DNA of 64,000 nucleotides from Pleurodeles waltl (GCF_031143425.1 NC_090450.1:170237272-170301271), one strand, 5' to 3'. Numbered from the stretch's first letter, positions 37,330 to 50,190 are shown. Program-made: numbers and translations. Notes: generated by a model not told the origin, from the sequence alone.

Positions 37330-39400
37330 GGGGCACTATATGATATGGCTTGGTAGCCTTACCGTACAGTACACTCGCAAATACCGCCTTGGGTCCAGTA
37401 AGTTTTGGTTACTTAACCTTAACCTCAATACCTGGGTAGCTGTGGCTGCAAGCAGTAAGACTTAGGAAAGGAACAATGTGTAAATGCACTTAACAGCACC
37501 AAACAACTGAATAAGGTAATGCGACACAAAAGGAACAAGACAACAATTAATTTAATTTTTTTAAAAAAGCTTTTTTTTTTTAAAGAGACTTTACTTATCA
37601 AAATCCACTGGAGGGTTCCAGAGATCAACATTACATTTTAGAAGCAATAAATAACTATTTAAAACAATTGCAAACATACATTGGCCAAATAAAAGTTGGG
37701 AAACTTTTCAAAAGTTTGAAACAGTTAGTTCGACAACTCTGCCACAAGCTGGGCAACCGAGTCAGAGTTTAAAGACACACAAGGATGCTCCTGATCCTGT
37801 GTGGTCCAAAGGGTGAAGTTGAGTCCTCGGTCCATAGGAAATTGAGGGTGAATATCTACAGGTCTCAGGATCCCACAAAGTCCTCTTTTAGGGTTTCAAG
37901 GTCTGCCGATGCAGATCCTGTCGCTTTTTCAAAACAGCGGTCACAATGCAAATCTTTGGTGGAGGCTGGTGCCCACCTGGGGTGATGAATCCTGCCACAA
38001 CCAACAATCATGGGTCCAGCAGAAACGAGTGCATCTTTCCGGCTATCTCTGAACTGTTCTGTGGGGTGCATGGAATCCGGTAGAGACAAGATGTATGTAG
38101 TGACTGCAAGAGATTCAGCTTGGGCTCTTCCAGCTTTGATGTCCCAAGTGCAGATCTGGAAGATCAGCCAACTGACATTGGGCAGGGGGGGGGGGGGGGG
38201 GGGGGGGGTGTCAGTTACTGCTTCGGACTGGGAACCAACTTTTCTCCAAGGCAGGCATGCAGGTCCAAACTCCACAAGCCCAAAGTGCAGCAGGTGCAGT
38301 TGCTCCATCATCACAGCCTCTTTGTGCACTTCCAATGGGTGCAGAGTGGTTTCTTCACATTCTCCCTTCCAAGTCTGGGAGTACTGAGGGTCAACATGCC
38401 AAGATTGTCACATTTATCACAGAAAGTGTCCTAAGGGGTCCAAGCAGTCACTAGCAAATGGGCTACCGGGTCCCCTCCTTTCTAGTGACAACGTGCCCAT
38501 GGTAAAACCAGTTTGGGGGCGTTTTCCCTCTCTGGCCCTGTCTCCACACTGTCTACAGAAACAAAAGCCAACCTGCTCAGAGGTGTTGAGCCAGGAAGCT
38601 GATCAAAGGCAGCTTCCCCTTTGAAGCTCGCCTCTGGGCTAATCCCTTGAGTGGCCATATGGGCATAGGAGGTGACACCTTGCTGCTGCTGCACTGCCCT
38701 TTGTTTGAGCCTGGGAGTTTTTACACGTCTCCCAGGGTGGTCAGAAACGTGTCTGCATGTGTATGCCTTTGTGAGGCTGCTGGTCAAGCATAGCAGTGTG
38801 GCAACTTTCTAAAAGCTGCTCACCATTAATAGTGACATCAATTTCAATCTGGGCATCAGGTCCCATTTAATGCCACAATTAAGTTGATACTGCACATGGA
38901 CCAGTTTGGTAGCCCCAGTCAAAAGTTAGCCAGGTGGAGAGGTCATGTGGTAACCCTGTATTAGCCAATGGGGCTACCAACTTTACCAGCAGCTAAACGA
39001 CAATTTGGATATGTTGCTGCAGAGACACACTGAAAAACATATGCCTTACTTCACAAAATATTGCTCCCTGCCATAGGGCTAGATAGGACTTCCTTAAGGG
39101 AGACTTCCAAATAATGTTAGGTGACAGGGCAGCTCTTCGATAAGTTTAAATGGCAAAGTCGAACTGGCAGTGCAAGTGCTGCCCTTAGTCTGCAGTGGCA
39201 GGCTGGGTGCCATTTTATACATTGTCGTACGAAGGGTGGCACAAACAGTGCTACAGCCCTGGGTACCATACACTAGGATCTTCGAAGTAAGTCATGTCTT
39301 GCCAATTGGGTGTAATCAATTGGACATGCAATATAAATAGGGTTAACACACTGGCAGAGAGGTCTGGTTAGCAGGCCTCAATGCACTCAGAGTCGAAAAG
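37330..39400 (-). mobile_element. Diverged LTR of the same superfamily as 22636-24847
   Basis: Read on the minus strand, 39330-39120 shares short blocks in the same order with the 5' part of the solo LTR. These are ACCCAATTGGC, then a near-identical GGGCTG(C/T)AGCACTG..TGTGCCACCC block, then CCTGCCACTGCAG, then a block ending CATTTAAA. The remainder down to about 37330 is LTR-like in composition but was not aligned base by base, so both edges are approximate. It contains a G run at 38185-38208 that may be mis-sized in the assembly. No coding domains adjoin it. Confidence 0.5.
38185..38208. repeat. Poly(G) run, 24 bp
   Basis: A single uninterrupted G tract inside the LTR-like repeat. Long G runs are prone to length error in sequencing and can form quadruplexes. 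Confidence 0.9.
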
Positions 39401-40088
39401 CCATCAGCATCAGACCAAAGATATGGGGTGAACATGCCAAAGACACGCATGTCCTTACAACCATACCTAGTCTTTCAAAGGAGCTGAAGAACTTGCCTAT
39501 GATATTCTGTTGATTTGAAGCGTTTTCCATGTTATTTATAAGGACTACCTCTGTGGAGCACAGAACAGGTTAAGCCTAAGTCAGTGTATTCGTACACATT
39601 GCAGGTGAGGTACGGCTTGCTCAAATTAATGAGCATATTATCTTAATATAAGTGAAAGTGTTCTGACTTTTACTTAAAAGGTATAACACTACTTTGGAAA
39701 AATATTCAATGTATATAATTGTGCTCCATGAACTAGACATAATACAACACAGCACCCTACAACAGTAAGCCTTGGGTGTTCGTCTTCACTACTCTCCGAG
39801 TCAAAACCTAAGAAAAATAAAAGACTGTTTGTGAACAGTGCCACCTTGTTCGTCTGCTTTGAAGGATAGCTGCTATACTTGTCACAGGATTGCCTAATTG
39901 CCTTTGACTTACGCAATCTCAGGAGAATTGTCGGGGGTCCATCAGTGTTAAGGTGCTACTCGATCTCATTTTTAACAATGAGGGCTAAATCGGATTTTAA
40001 CTACTATTCATATTAAGGACTTGTGATTTACTTTGAATCATTGGGATAAAATAACAAACATGACAGTAAAGCGTCCGTCTGTTTTGCT

Positions 40089-40092
<4 letters not shown>

Positions 40093-40131
<39 letters not shown>
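40093..40131. repeat. Poly(A) run, 39 bp
   Basis: The longest homopolymer in the window. It could be the tail of a plus-strand retroposon, but no body was recognised upstream and no flanking target duplication is obvious. Confidence 0.9.
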
Positions 40132-40134
<3 letters not shown>

Positions 40135-41126
40135 GACATCAGCAAAAGATGTGCTCTGAGCTGTTTAAACCCGGACAACAAATGTCAATTATTTTTTAAA
40201 CAGGGTCAAGTAGTATGCAGGTGCTTGCATTTAGAGGATGAAAGCACTCAAACTACTTGAGGTGAAATTTAAACAGCATAGGTTTCAGTAAACGTTTGAA
40301 CTCTAGGAGGTTATTTGGGATGTATTGCGAAAATAAATTAGAAGAAAAATTGCACCTTAAAGTTACGAATGAAGGGCAATCTATGAAACACATGCCTTAA
40401 GACTCATCGGATCAGAAAGATAAACAAATTGAATAGATCTGATAATATTTCCACACAAAAAGCAAGAACTGAGCCTTGTCTCAATGTTTTTCAGAACTTC
40501 AACTGGAATTTATTTAAAAATAAAGTGGAACAGAAATTTGATGTAAAGGAACATTATGCACTTATGAAACCTACACAACAATTAGAGCTCAGAAAACATA
40601 ACAGTCTAAAATCCTGCCTAAGTTGGGCACAGATAGCCATGAGATCCAAATTACCGTAGATAATGACCGTATCATTCCCGCATTGCAAGACAGAATCACA
40701 CCTTGTTATCAGATATCGAGCACAGGGGTTACATGCCTCGGCCAGAGTGCAAAAAAATGGCTAGCCAAAATGACTGGATAAGAGATCAATGGCCAGGAAA
40801 CTCCTTTAACATCAATTCACACTAGAAAGTAGACTAACTAGAGTAGCAGGTGGAGAAGGTGATCTGAGCAGGTAAAATCAGATTTGACTGTGGAGTATTC
40901 GAAGAACTGATATGTGCGGGACATGCATGGTTGACAGGATGATGCATAAAAGGAGAACAACAATGAAAGGGCGATGCTATAAGGGAGATGTCACAGGACA
41001 TGAATCCACACAAACTCAAAAACAGACCTGCACAATAGAAAATATATACACAAATGTGACTATGTACAGATAGAACGATGAACACACAACCCATCTCGCT
41101 TCACCTCTACTTCCCATCCATCATGA

Positions 41127-41149
41127 CACTCACTCACTCACTCACTCAC
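41127..41149. repeat. (ACTC)n microsatellite
   Basis: About five and a half CACT/ACTC units in a row. Confidence 0.85.
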
Positions 41150-42354
41150 CTGTATGATGGTCAACGACCCACAGTTGCACTCTCTGCCTGCTCTCTAAGT
41201 ACGCAGCCCAGTAGTTGTGTTCATAGTATAGCAAGAAACAGTATCAAATATTGCCCCTCGCCCTTCACTCCTGTAGTCCAGTTAGGCAGTGAAAGTATTA
41301 ACCATGGCAACGTAAGGGTCTAAACAGCAGCTTTATCTGCACAGTAACTTACGAATGATCAAGGAGTGGCACTCTAGGATAAGAAGACTGGCATAACAGG
41401 TATAGGTCAGGAGGCCTAGGGAAACTCTGGGACCCTGTGACTGACACAGGTAAGTGGCTTTTTGTCACGGGGTCCAGAAACAAAGGGCACTCGTCCCTGA
41501 TTGCCACTTCTGACATGAGCTCCAAGGGTATTTATTGTAAGGGTTGCAAAGACAGTCCGAGTGCATCCAAAATACCAGAGGGAATGCATAAGATGAGCTC
41601 AGCATTAAAACAGCATACTGAAGCTTTAACCAGTTGCATCCAACGGAGAAGCTTACTTTTTTATAGCTATAACTAAGCAAAGCAGCGTCATTACAAACTA
41701 GACAATACATGGGAAGAGCCACAAAATAGAAGAAGGGAGCTTCCAGAAACTGGAATGAATTACAGTGTGTAATATAACTAGAATTATATCACAAGTGAGT
41801 ATTCATAATAACTTTATTCATGGATATTTTCTACGAATGGGACCAACAGTTTCCTCTGTGTAGAACAGAGCATCAGTTGTTGTCATAACTGCATTGCTGG
41901 CATTGGTTTAAGCATGTGACCACCCAACCCCTTTCTACTAAAAGCCGCTAATACGTTTATGGATCACAAATCTTTATTTCAAGCTTTGTACATAATCCGA
42001 CAGTTTCATACTTACTGCCAACAGTAAATCAGAATGTTTTATGCGGTCATGAGTACAGGAGTTAGTGTTTGCCTTTTTTCATGAACTTGTCTCCAAAGCA
42101 GTATTTATCACATTCTCTCCCAGAAAACAACCAGCATGCCCTACTCCAACCAATCTCATCTTCTCATCAACTGAATTTAAAAGACTCCCACTGTAGCAGG
42201 CAGGAATGGCTCTCCATACAAAATGTGCTTGATCCCCAAAGGTCCAGAAGTCGAAACGTTGCTTTACTCATCTTAAGTCATTTCAGAGACTAGAACTTGC
42301 ATATTGGCAACAAGTAAATTGAAAAAGCATCTGCAAAACCAATAGGTCTAGACT

Positions 42355-42460
42355 ATGCAAGATCTATTGGCTCTGTCAAGGTTTTTAAGCCACTCTGTAT
42401 AGTAAAGCGGCTTCTGTGCAGCATCTGAAAGTCAATTTGAAAAAGTTGGCCATGTCCAAG
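42355..42460 (+). repeat. Short SINE-like repeat, copy 1
   Basis: It aligns by eye with 54318-54400 over about 80 bp. Shared landmarks are CTATTG, GTCAAGG/GCCAAGG, TTTTA(A/G)GCCA, GTA(T/C)AG, CGGCT/TGGCT and GCAGCA/TCAGCA. Family identity is unknown. The downstream A-rich stretches (42515-42550) may be its tail. Confidence 0.45.
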
Positions 42461-42639
42461 CGCTTTTTTTGCTTTTACTTTCAACTGCGCTGCTGTACAA
42501 CGTGGCTAGAGGGAAAAAAAACAAAAAAAAAACAACAACAAAAAAAAAACGCACTGGCGCAACCTCCTGGCTTTGCAAATGCACATTTCAGGTTGCAACA
42601 GCAACATCTGTACAGCATGAACAAAAGTTTAGAACAAAA

Positions 42640-44899
42640 AAACAAACACACTTCACTTTGTACGCATGCAAACGAGAAAAAATGTGGGCCTGAAGGCTTG
42701 GCCGGTTCAGTCACTAACAGTGAAATGTTAACGTATACATAGTGCATTGAATCATAGTTCTGAATGCTCCATGCACTATAACCAACCAGTGTTACAGGTA
42801 CCCAAATGAATGGTACTCAAGATGCGAGATCAAGCAGGCTGCTGCACGTACCTTGCCTGTGAAGGAGACATCCCTGAGCCCTTGGTGGGGTGGGGCTTCG
42901 TCCCCCAGCACACCCTCCTGCAAAGGAGGGGCCACAACGCGCAGATAAGCGCCTGAGACTTTCCTGGGAGCAGGGCGCACCTTGGCCTAAACAGGGCCCG
43001 TTCTTTTACTTGAGGATCCTGGGCTGGGCCCCTCTTGGTTTTTCTCTGGATCTATGCAACCTGCCACAAGATCAGCAAGACTGCTTTTGTTGACTTAGGT
43101 TTGGTGCAAAGTAATTAGTTTCCCTGCAGGGGGCTCCTTTCCCTCCCTAATTCTTAAGTGGCCAAGGATACCCACAACCAAAATATAGGTTAACGTAAGC
43201 TATAAGGGGCTGAAGATACTGCCAGCAAGCCCTGTCAGAGCATCAGTTTAGACTCTTTTTTAGCTTGAGCGGTTGGTGTTGTTTTGCTTCACTAATAACC
43301 AAGCTGAAACACTCATACACTGAAAAAATATCTCTGGAATGCGCTTCTTAGTCCAAAGAAGACATTTATTATTGTAATACACAAGGTTCCTAAAAGGAGA
43401 TTAGCTTGCTGAAAGCACACGTTTAAAAACGGTCACAGCAATGAAAATATGTACAAATGATTCTCCACTGCAATATACACAGCAAATATATATCTATATT
43501 ACAATGCAAAGCAAATAATGAATTAAAAAATATGCATCACATGAGAAAAGGGCATCACTGCTTCATCTCCCTCCTATTCAGTATCAGATCGCCAGATCCC
43601 AGAATCGATAGAGGAGGGAGAGATCAATTATACTCACGGGAAGGATGGCACACTCCAGCGTCCTGGATGTGCCTGAGATCTGCAAACACTTTGTCCCCAG
43701 TCCATTTGGTCTCGGCCTCTTATACTTTGAACAAACAAGAAAGGAAAATTCTAGAACTTCCGCTCTCCCTGCAGAAGTTTATTTATTCCAAAAAATGCTG
43801 ATGCTTTAGGCCTGCTTTGAAAATAATACATTGGGATGTGGCCACAATACCAAAGTGATAATCCAAAACAAGTCTGTTCCCTGCTGTCTGAGTACATTCT
43901 TATCAGCTTATGCCCTTGGTGGGGAAAAGCAGAGAATAAAAACATGTGCACATTGTACAGTGTGGAAAACTACGTAGCAGTGTATAATGATAAGATAACG
44001 TCAACAGGCAGAATGAAGCTGGTGGTCACTAAAGTGACAGTGTAGTGCTAGGATAAGTGCAACGTGGAGTCAGTGGTCAAAACTTGCATATCATTACAGG
44101 TGTCATTGACAAAGAAATTGATCTGGTCGAGTGGCATCTGCCCTTTGACAGGGAGGACATTGGTGATGATCTCTCTCACTCTCTCTCTCATTCCAGCAGC
44201 ATATACGCCTCAGTAGTGAGCAAGTAACTGAGCCCTCACTCTTGGAGGCGGCCATTCAGCAAGAGCCCCTTGCGGAGACAGAGAACACAGTGCACGAAAC
44301 ATCTTCCCAACTCTGTGCAGGATGGGTCTACTACAGATTGGGGCATGATTATGGACAAAGTCAGCACTTAACTAGATTACTGCATGGCTGGTGAACAGAC
44401 TATGCAATCTCAAAACCACTGTTCTGTCTTTCTCAAAAATGCTCCCCAGTGCCACTGTAGTAGCCCCAACTGTAGCTACAATGGACCAATCAGGGTCTCA
44501 GGGAACACTTTTTGACCAATACAAGTCTTACTAACACTCTTCCTGTCGCCACCACTGCCTCACATTCTGACGAACCAAATCCTCAGACTGTCGGCAATGG
44601 GAAAATCTGTTCCATCAATGATATACCGCCATAAGGGTCTATGCCAGCCAATCTGGGGGGGGCCAGGCCCGAGCAAAGGGGGGCGAGGAGGCCTGGCGAG
44701 CCTCCTGAACATAATGGACTACCCCTTCTCAACCTGCCACCAGAATGCTGTCCTTATTGCGGACATGGGCCATGAAAAACAAAGTTTGTCAATGGTTGTG
44801 TGCCAATTCCAACTTTAATATGAATTAGTACAACAGCATTCTTTTTGTGAGAAGGGTTGGTTAGGTTGGCCCCAGCATCAAGTACCTTAATGGGGACTG
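42640..44899. other. Unassigned DNA, GC-rich patch at 42840-43060
   Basis: The patch at 42840-43060 is C/G-rich and looks like a fragment of a dispersed repeat, without recognised coding potential. A CTCT-rich microsatellite lies near 44170-44190. The stretch 44190-44890 may be the 5' part of the LINE that follows, but no domain could be named in it. Confidence 0.35.
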
Positions 44900-45735
44900 T
44901 GGTGTGATTAGTTGTAAGTCGCCTAGCCTGTCGAAGCATCTGGTTTTCAGCATTAATTGCCATCACTTCAAGGATGTAGGTATACCCACCTGGCCATTGG
45001 ATTCTTCTACAGGCACCTACAACCACGTAATATGGATGGCACATACAAGGGCCTCTGGGAGGTGCCCAAATTTCAATCCCCAAGCTAACAGGTTTCTACC
45101 CCTGGTGGGCCTAGACAAAAACGATGCACTTCGAGCTGCCACACCTCCCAGACCCTCAACTGTCAGTACTATGAGACCTTTCATATCAAGGGAGGATGAG
45201 ATCTATCCAGATGATAACACAAGTTTTCTTTGTTGGAATGTCGCAGGCGCAAAGTCCAAGGTATCACCCAGTACGATGTGGTCATGTTACAGGAGACCTT
45301 TGCCCAGGAGCATGTCATCTTGGAAGGTTATGAATCTTTCGTGGTCCAGGCTACTTCTTCTCCTGGCTCCCGCGCTGGCCACTTTGGTCTCCATTTCCAA
45401 GCTCTTCAGGGTAACACCAGTCACTGTAGGGCACAAATTTTGTGGTTTGTCGTCTCTAACGACTTTCACTTTTTCGTAGTAAATTTTTATAGCGCTAGGT
45501 GTGAGGTTGGATACAAGATTGATGTGCTGTTTTATGTACTGTCAGTCCTTGAAGAAAGGTCCCTTCTCAAGTTTAACTTCTGTAATGTGCTATTAGGGGG
45601 TGATTTTAATGCCAAGTTGGGCCTCAATATTATTCCATCAAATCCTTTCTTGGTTTGGGATACTCTACTCTCCTCTCCTCTCCTCTCAGACATCAAAGGG
45701 AGACAGTTGCTTAAAGCACTTGGGTCAGCAGGTTT
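44900..45735 (+). pseudogene. LINE endonuclease (EEP/AP-type) domain fragment
   Basis: A non-LTR retrotransposon endonuclease domain. A first piece (FLCWNVAGAKSKV, about 45224-45262) continues after a one-base frame change near 45260. It then shows DVVMLQETF with the catalytic glutamate, a segment ending in VNFY, and the GGDFNAKLG box at about 45595-45625. These are the standard order and landmarks of the family, which nicks target DNA to prime reverse transcription. A CTCCT pentanucleotide expansion at about 45663-45688 lies within the frame. No LINE reverse transcriptase follows: at about 45735 the sequence changes to retroviral material without a break in the reading frame. Confidence 0.8.
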
Positions 45736-47170
45736 GTTTAAAGCACCACATCCCAAAGCGCAAGCTATGCAAGTAGCTGACATACGCACACTTTACAATG
45801 AGCTAGTAGCAATATACAGACGACTAATACAGTTCGTAATGCAGACTTTGAACACCGCCCCAGCGAAGGCTGCTCCAGCTATTCATCAACTGCCATTTAC
45901 AGGAATTAATTGGCAAACAGTACACTCAAAAATAGGCAAAGCACCCACGGAACGGGGAAGATTCCGTTCTGGATAGCACAAAAAAGCAAATCAGCTGGAA
46001 GCAGTGTTTCCCCACAAAGGACCCCTATATAAATATAGAATACTCAATGAGCTTGTCATTTCAAATGGTTCCCTCAATAGAGGACTGCGCCATTTGGGGT
46101 ACAGTCTTTACCTCAATTTACACAACACATGGTACCCCAACACTTTCCAATTTGCTGTAAGTGTTAAAACAAATTCAAAATTAACACAGGACAGTCCCTG
46201 CCCTGGATTTGGGAATTAAACGGATGGGTAACTTCGACACAGTCTCCTCAATAATAATTAAAGGGGAAGCAGAGCTTTGCCATTTGCCAACAGCTCTATG
46301 AAGTTCCTCAACAGAACCAGGAGCGCGAGCTGCAAATTAATAGCTCCAAAACATATACTAGCATAGGTTGGGATAATCTAGGGGTCAAACCAACTAAACC
46401 ACAAATCCAGAGCACCCCTAAGGAGGGTGGTAAAAAAGCACAAGGTTCTAAAAAAAAAAAAACTCTAAGGTAAACAAAAACAAAGCAAAGACAAAAGTCA
46501 GAGAGCAGATTCTCCACATCTGGATTCCTCTGAGCGGAGAAATAATCTCAGAAATGGAGAGACTATAAAAAATCCTGATAGACAGCAACATACTGATAGA
46601 CGTCCCTAATGTTCCTTTCAGGAAACGCTGGATAAAAGAAGTGAGAGAGTGGGCCGGTCTAAACACCACACTAACTACACAAAGTCAAAGAAAGCAGCTT
46701 TCCTCAGAAGCTTATGCTAAAAAGGAGGACAATCCTTCCCCCCCAAAAAAGCACCAATTTAAAAATAAAAAGGTGGCAGAAATTTCCATTAAACATGGCA
46801 TCAATACTGAGAACATTGCTGAAGAACAATACGTGGGCAGAGACTCTGCTGGACAGCCCGGCAGAAGTTACGATTTGGCACCAGAGTCTTCTAAATCACC
46901 TGGATGCAACAGCAACTAATGGCTTTCTCATCATAGAGACAGCAGACAAGCATGTCTTCCCACCAGACAGCTTTCATGAATTAAGCATCCAAATTGAGGG
47001 GTGGTGGGATATAGAGCTCACTACTGAAGTAATCTTCTGGGAAGCACTTAATTGTGATATTCTATTGACAGTTCCCACATGGGGAAGATGTAATTCTGTC
47101 CTCATTCTCAGTCCTAGTTCCAGATGCGGTAAAAGGAAGCCTATGCTGCTGATTGGGCTTTGATGCAGGC
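45736..47170 (+). pseudogene. Endogenous retrovirus 5' coding region (gag-like), very degenerate
   Basis: Positioned directly upstream of a retroviral pol, so it should hold gag and protease. Scattered open stretches are present (45736-45976, 46004-46219, 46641-46919, 46714-47163) in different frames, with lysine/glutamine-rich and QTLNTAP-type segments. No zinc knuckle or protease DSG motif could be confirmed. There is no 5' LTR before it. The call rests on position, not on a recognised domain. Confidence 0.4.
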
Positions 47171-47239
47171 TCCCGCGCTGTTGCGCAACCACGTGGGATG
47201 GAATAAAGATTCCCCCAACCATGTAATACCTTTAGGACC

Positions 47240-48110
47240 ACACCCCACCCTCAATATCCCATTAAACATGAGGCTAAAGCCCCTGTGAGAGATTCTCACA
47301 CAACTTGAGTACCAGGTAGTAACTGAACCTTGTGTCTCTGCAATGAATAACCTGTTATTCCCCGTTCAAAAAATCAGACCATTTATACAGAATAGTCTTA
47401 GATTAAAGACATCTAAATAGTCACAAACACAATATAAAAAAACGCACACAGCACTAACAATATGGTGCGTAAAAACAACCTTAGATATTTCCAATGTTTT
47501 TTCTGCAAAAATCTAGTGCCTGAAAGTTGGGATCTTAATGCATTAGGCTTGCAGGGGCACTTTTGTCATTTACTTCAGGGTACATGAAGAGCCCATGGTT
47601 ATTTTCAGCCTGTGTAACATCAATAATACGGGATATTGACCCTGAGGCGTTGTCCTATGTGGATGATATTTATCTCACAATGACCTCAACATTCATCTTG
47701 CCAAGGTCGATCAAATTGTTCTTTGATTTGCTGTCCAGGGCTATAAATTCAATTTCAAGAAAACAAAAATTACTTTTCTCAGTGTCCAATTCTTGGGATA
47801 CAAGTTATTAGATGAAGGAAAGAGTCTGGCCTTGCACTTTCCTGAGAAATGCGCACAACTTCAACCACCAAATAACTTCAAGCAACTACAGTCATTGCTC
47901 GGTGTCTTCAATTTTGGCAGACCACACATACCCGACTTTGCACAGCACAAATATTTGCCCAGATATTTCAAACATTGGACACTCAAACATACACACATCC
48001 TGAGAGAGCTTCAGCAGGACATGCTAGAAGCGATACACTTACACACATCCAACAACAAAACAAACCTGGTCATCAGAATAATTGCTGGTGCCATCGGGTT
48101 CACCTAGGTC
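47240..48110 (+). pseudogene. Endogenous retrovirus reverse transcriptase (foamy-like), broken
   Basis: An RT fingers/palm stretch begins near 47250. The catalytic box YVDD is encoded at 47656-47667 and is followed by IYLT. A frameshift near 47795-47811 leads to a second frame with the RT connection segment (LQSLLGVFNFGR, then IPDFAQ). The combination YVDDIYL plus the LQS-LLG-NF-R-IPDFA order is closer to spuma (foamy) and related class III retroviruses than to gamma- or betaretroviruses. Ty3-type elements are less likely given the RNase H and integrase that follow. Stops and shifts show it is an inactive fossil. Foamy-like endogenous elements have been reported in newts. Confidence 0.75.
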
Positions 48111-48239
48111 ACTTTCAATGAGGGTGACAGTACCCATGGCATACAAATCTCATATGTATTCAAATGCAGAACAACGTTTTGCACCCACATAAAAAAATAC
48201 TGACTACTGTACAGATGGCTGTCATCAAGGAGATGCCGT

Positions 48240-49103
48240 AAGCCCAAGGAGAAATAATCCTGTGCCTGCCTTAGAGAATGTTACCAAAGCATGCGTTTCT
48301 AACGCTAAAGCATTACAGCCGCGATGGGTTCAATGGGCAGCCTACCTAACTGCCGCTGATGTTAATTACATATTTGACCCCCCCCCCCCCCCCCAAAAAA
48401 AAAAAAAGTATTTCTCCAATATGAGCAGGAGTACCCCACACCTACTAACACACTACCACTTGATCAATACCAAACTATCATTTAAACTGATGGTTCAGCA
48501 CAACCAGCTGTAGGCACTAAACATCAGTGCTCAGCTGTTTAGACAGCCATAAGCGGGGGATGAGGGATGATGCATTGCACCCTCAAAACACCTACACACA
48601 GACCTTAGGGGACTGCACAGCAAAGCTGGCAGAGCTTAAGGCTCTAAACTTGGCACTGTAACATAGGGATCCAGATCAGCCCACGCTTATTGTGTGTGAT
48701 TCCTATTACTGTGTCCAATCCTACAATGATTATCTCAATCACTGGAGTTTGAACGGATTCAGAGATTCCCTTGGGAACACCATTAAACACAGAATGTTGT
48801 GGGAAGGGGGGAAGGGGGGCTGATCTTAAGAACAGACTACTGGATGTTCATGTAGTGCATACATTGGGCCATCAACGTGTAGGGATACACGTTGCAGGAA
48901 ATACACTGGCTGATGAAGCTGCCAAATTCACATTAGCTACGACTTCTGTTGCTGCAATTCATTCTAACACGAGATTGGACAATGAGACACTGGCTGCTGT
49001 AAAAGCTTCATCCGACGACCAGCCTATACCACATCTCACCCTGCAAAATATACATACTGTGATATTGCTCAGAAAGTTGCATTTGCAACTATTTCAGGGG
49101 TAG
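48240..49103 (+). pseudogene. Endogenous retrovirus RNase H, broken
   Basis: The first acidic motif (TDGSA) lies at about 48487-48501, followed in other frames by a LAELKALNLAL segment (catalytic glutamate) and LIVCDSYYCVQSY (second aspartate). The final HVAGNTLADEAAK block follows at about 48888-48930, with the last aspartate. The order and spacing fit retroviral RNase H joined to RT. A C run followed by an A run (48378-48407) interrupts the tether region between RT and RNase H. Confidence 0.75.
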
Positions 49104-50190
49104 GAGATTGTGTGGTCCCCAAACAAGATCAGAGACAAGATCTTATCAAAGCAGTGCAGGAATGTGTTGCTTCTGCTCATGCAGGTGTGGCAGCTACAAT
49201 TTCTCTTTTACAAAAATGCTTTTGGTGGCCAGGTCTATACAAACAGACCAACCTATAAGTCCTTTGTTGTTACATTTGCCAACAAATAAAAGAATCCACA
49301 ATTAAACACCCACTACAGACATCTCTCAGTGTCAAAGAGGCCATTCTAAGTGTGTACCTGGACCACTGCAGTCCTTTCCAATCTGATTCATACAAATACA
49401 TCTTAGTCGCTATTGACTCTTGTTCTAGATTCCTGTGGGTATGGTCACAAAAGGAGAGCGGACGCTAAAACTGATACTAAAGAATTGCAGGTCTTTTTGG
49501 TACATATGCAGTATTACATTCTGAACAGGACACTGCGTTTGCCTCTAGGGCATTCAGGGACACCATGAAGACGATGGGTGTTGTACTCCATTACTCCTCA
49601 CCATACCATCCAGAGGGTAATTTGATTGTGGAGAGGCAATATCGAGACTTAAAGCAATTCTTAGTAGCAAGAGTATTAGGTTCAGGCCGTAGTTGGCTTC
49701 ATCACCTATATGGGGTCCAGAAAGCATTAAATTATCTGCCCAGAAGGCCATTGGGAGGTTGCATCCCTCATGAGGTGTTATTTATTCAGTATACCTATGT
49801 ATGTCCCAGATCTCGATGGTCCAAGAGTGGTGGTGGCGGCGGACACCCTTTGACATGAATAACCATGTCACTTTTTTTCAGGAGCTAGAGCAATTTTGAG
49901 ATGACAATTCATCCGCCTGTACCGCCACCTTGGGAATAAGGGATTTGCCAACAACATCTACTAGCTAGATTACTATGGTTTCGGGTCTGGTTTGAGAAAA
50001 TACTGCTGTGAAGAAGGAGTTCTGCCCATCCTACTGAGCACCAGTTCCAGTCCTGGGAATACACGGTACCAGAACTGTCATCCGACCACCGCTGCCTGGT
50101 TCCAAAGGGAACAGATTTGTTTCCACTGACGTCAAATTGCACCCTGTGGCTGATCCTGCACAGCAGACCACGAGTTCCCTTGGGTAGTAC
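49104..50190 (+). pseudogene. Endogenous retrovirus integrase, broken
   Basis: It begins with a damaged HHCC zinc finger: one histidine position reads glutamine in the best frame, while SAHAG and a CYICQQ pair remain. The catalytic core includes an aspartate in LDHCSPF (about 49360), a VAIDSCSRF stretch (about 49405-49430) and the SSPYHPEG...VERQ segment near 49590-49640, holding the third catalytic residue (Glu). Conserved KALNYLP and PHEVLF motifs follow. An SH3-like C-terminal part seems to lie at about 50030-50170 after further stops. It would have inserted proviral DNA and is now inactive. Confidence 0.8.

Larger units (their letters stand above)
39401..42339. other. Intronic/intergenic DNA with simple repeats
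   Basis: No gene was recognised. It holds a 39-bp A run (40093-40131) and an ACTC microsatellite (about 41127-41149). Other open frames are short and without motifs. Confidence 0.45.

Noticed and set aside
38110..38170. A minus-strand segment reading LIFQIC, similar to the end of SELENOT exon 1
   Set aside because: No splice donor follows the cysteine, the surrounding sequence is an LTR-like repeat, and upstream residues do not fit the family. Treated as coincidence.
44754..45083. 109-codon minus-strand frame, considered as a possible Harbinger nuclease
   Set aside because: No catalytic motifs could be matched, and it is antisense to the LINE region running into the endonuclease on the plus strand.
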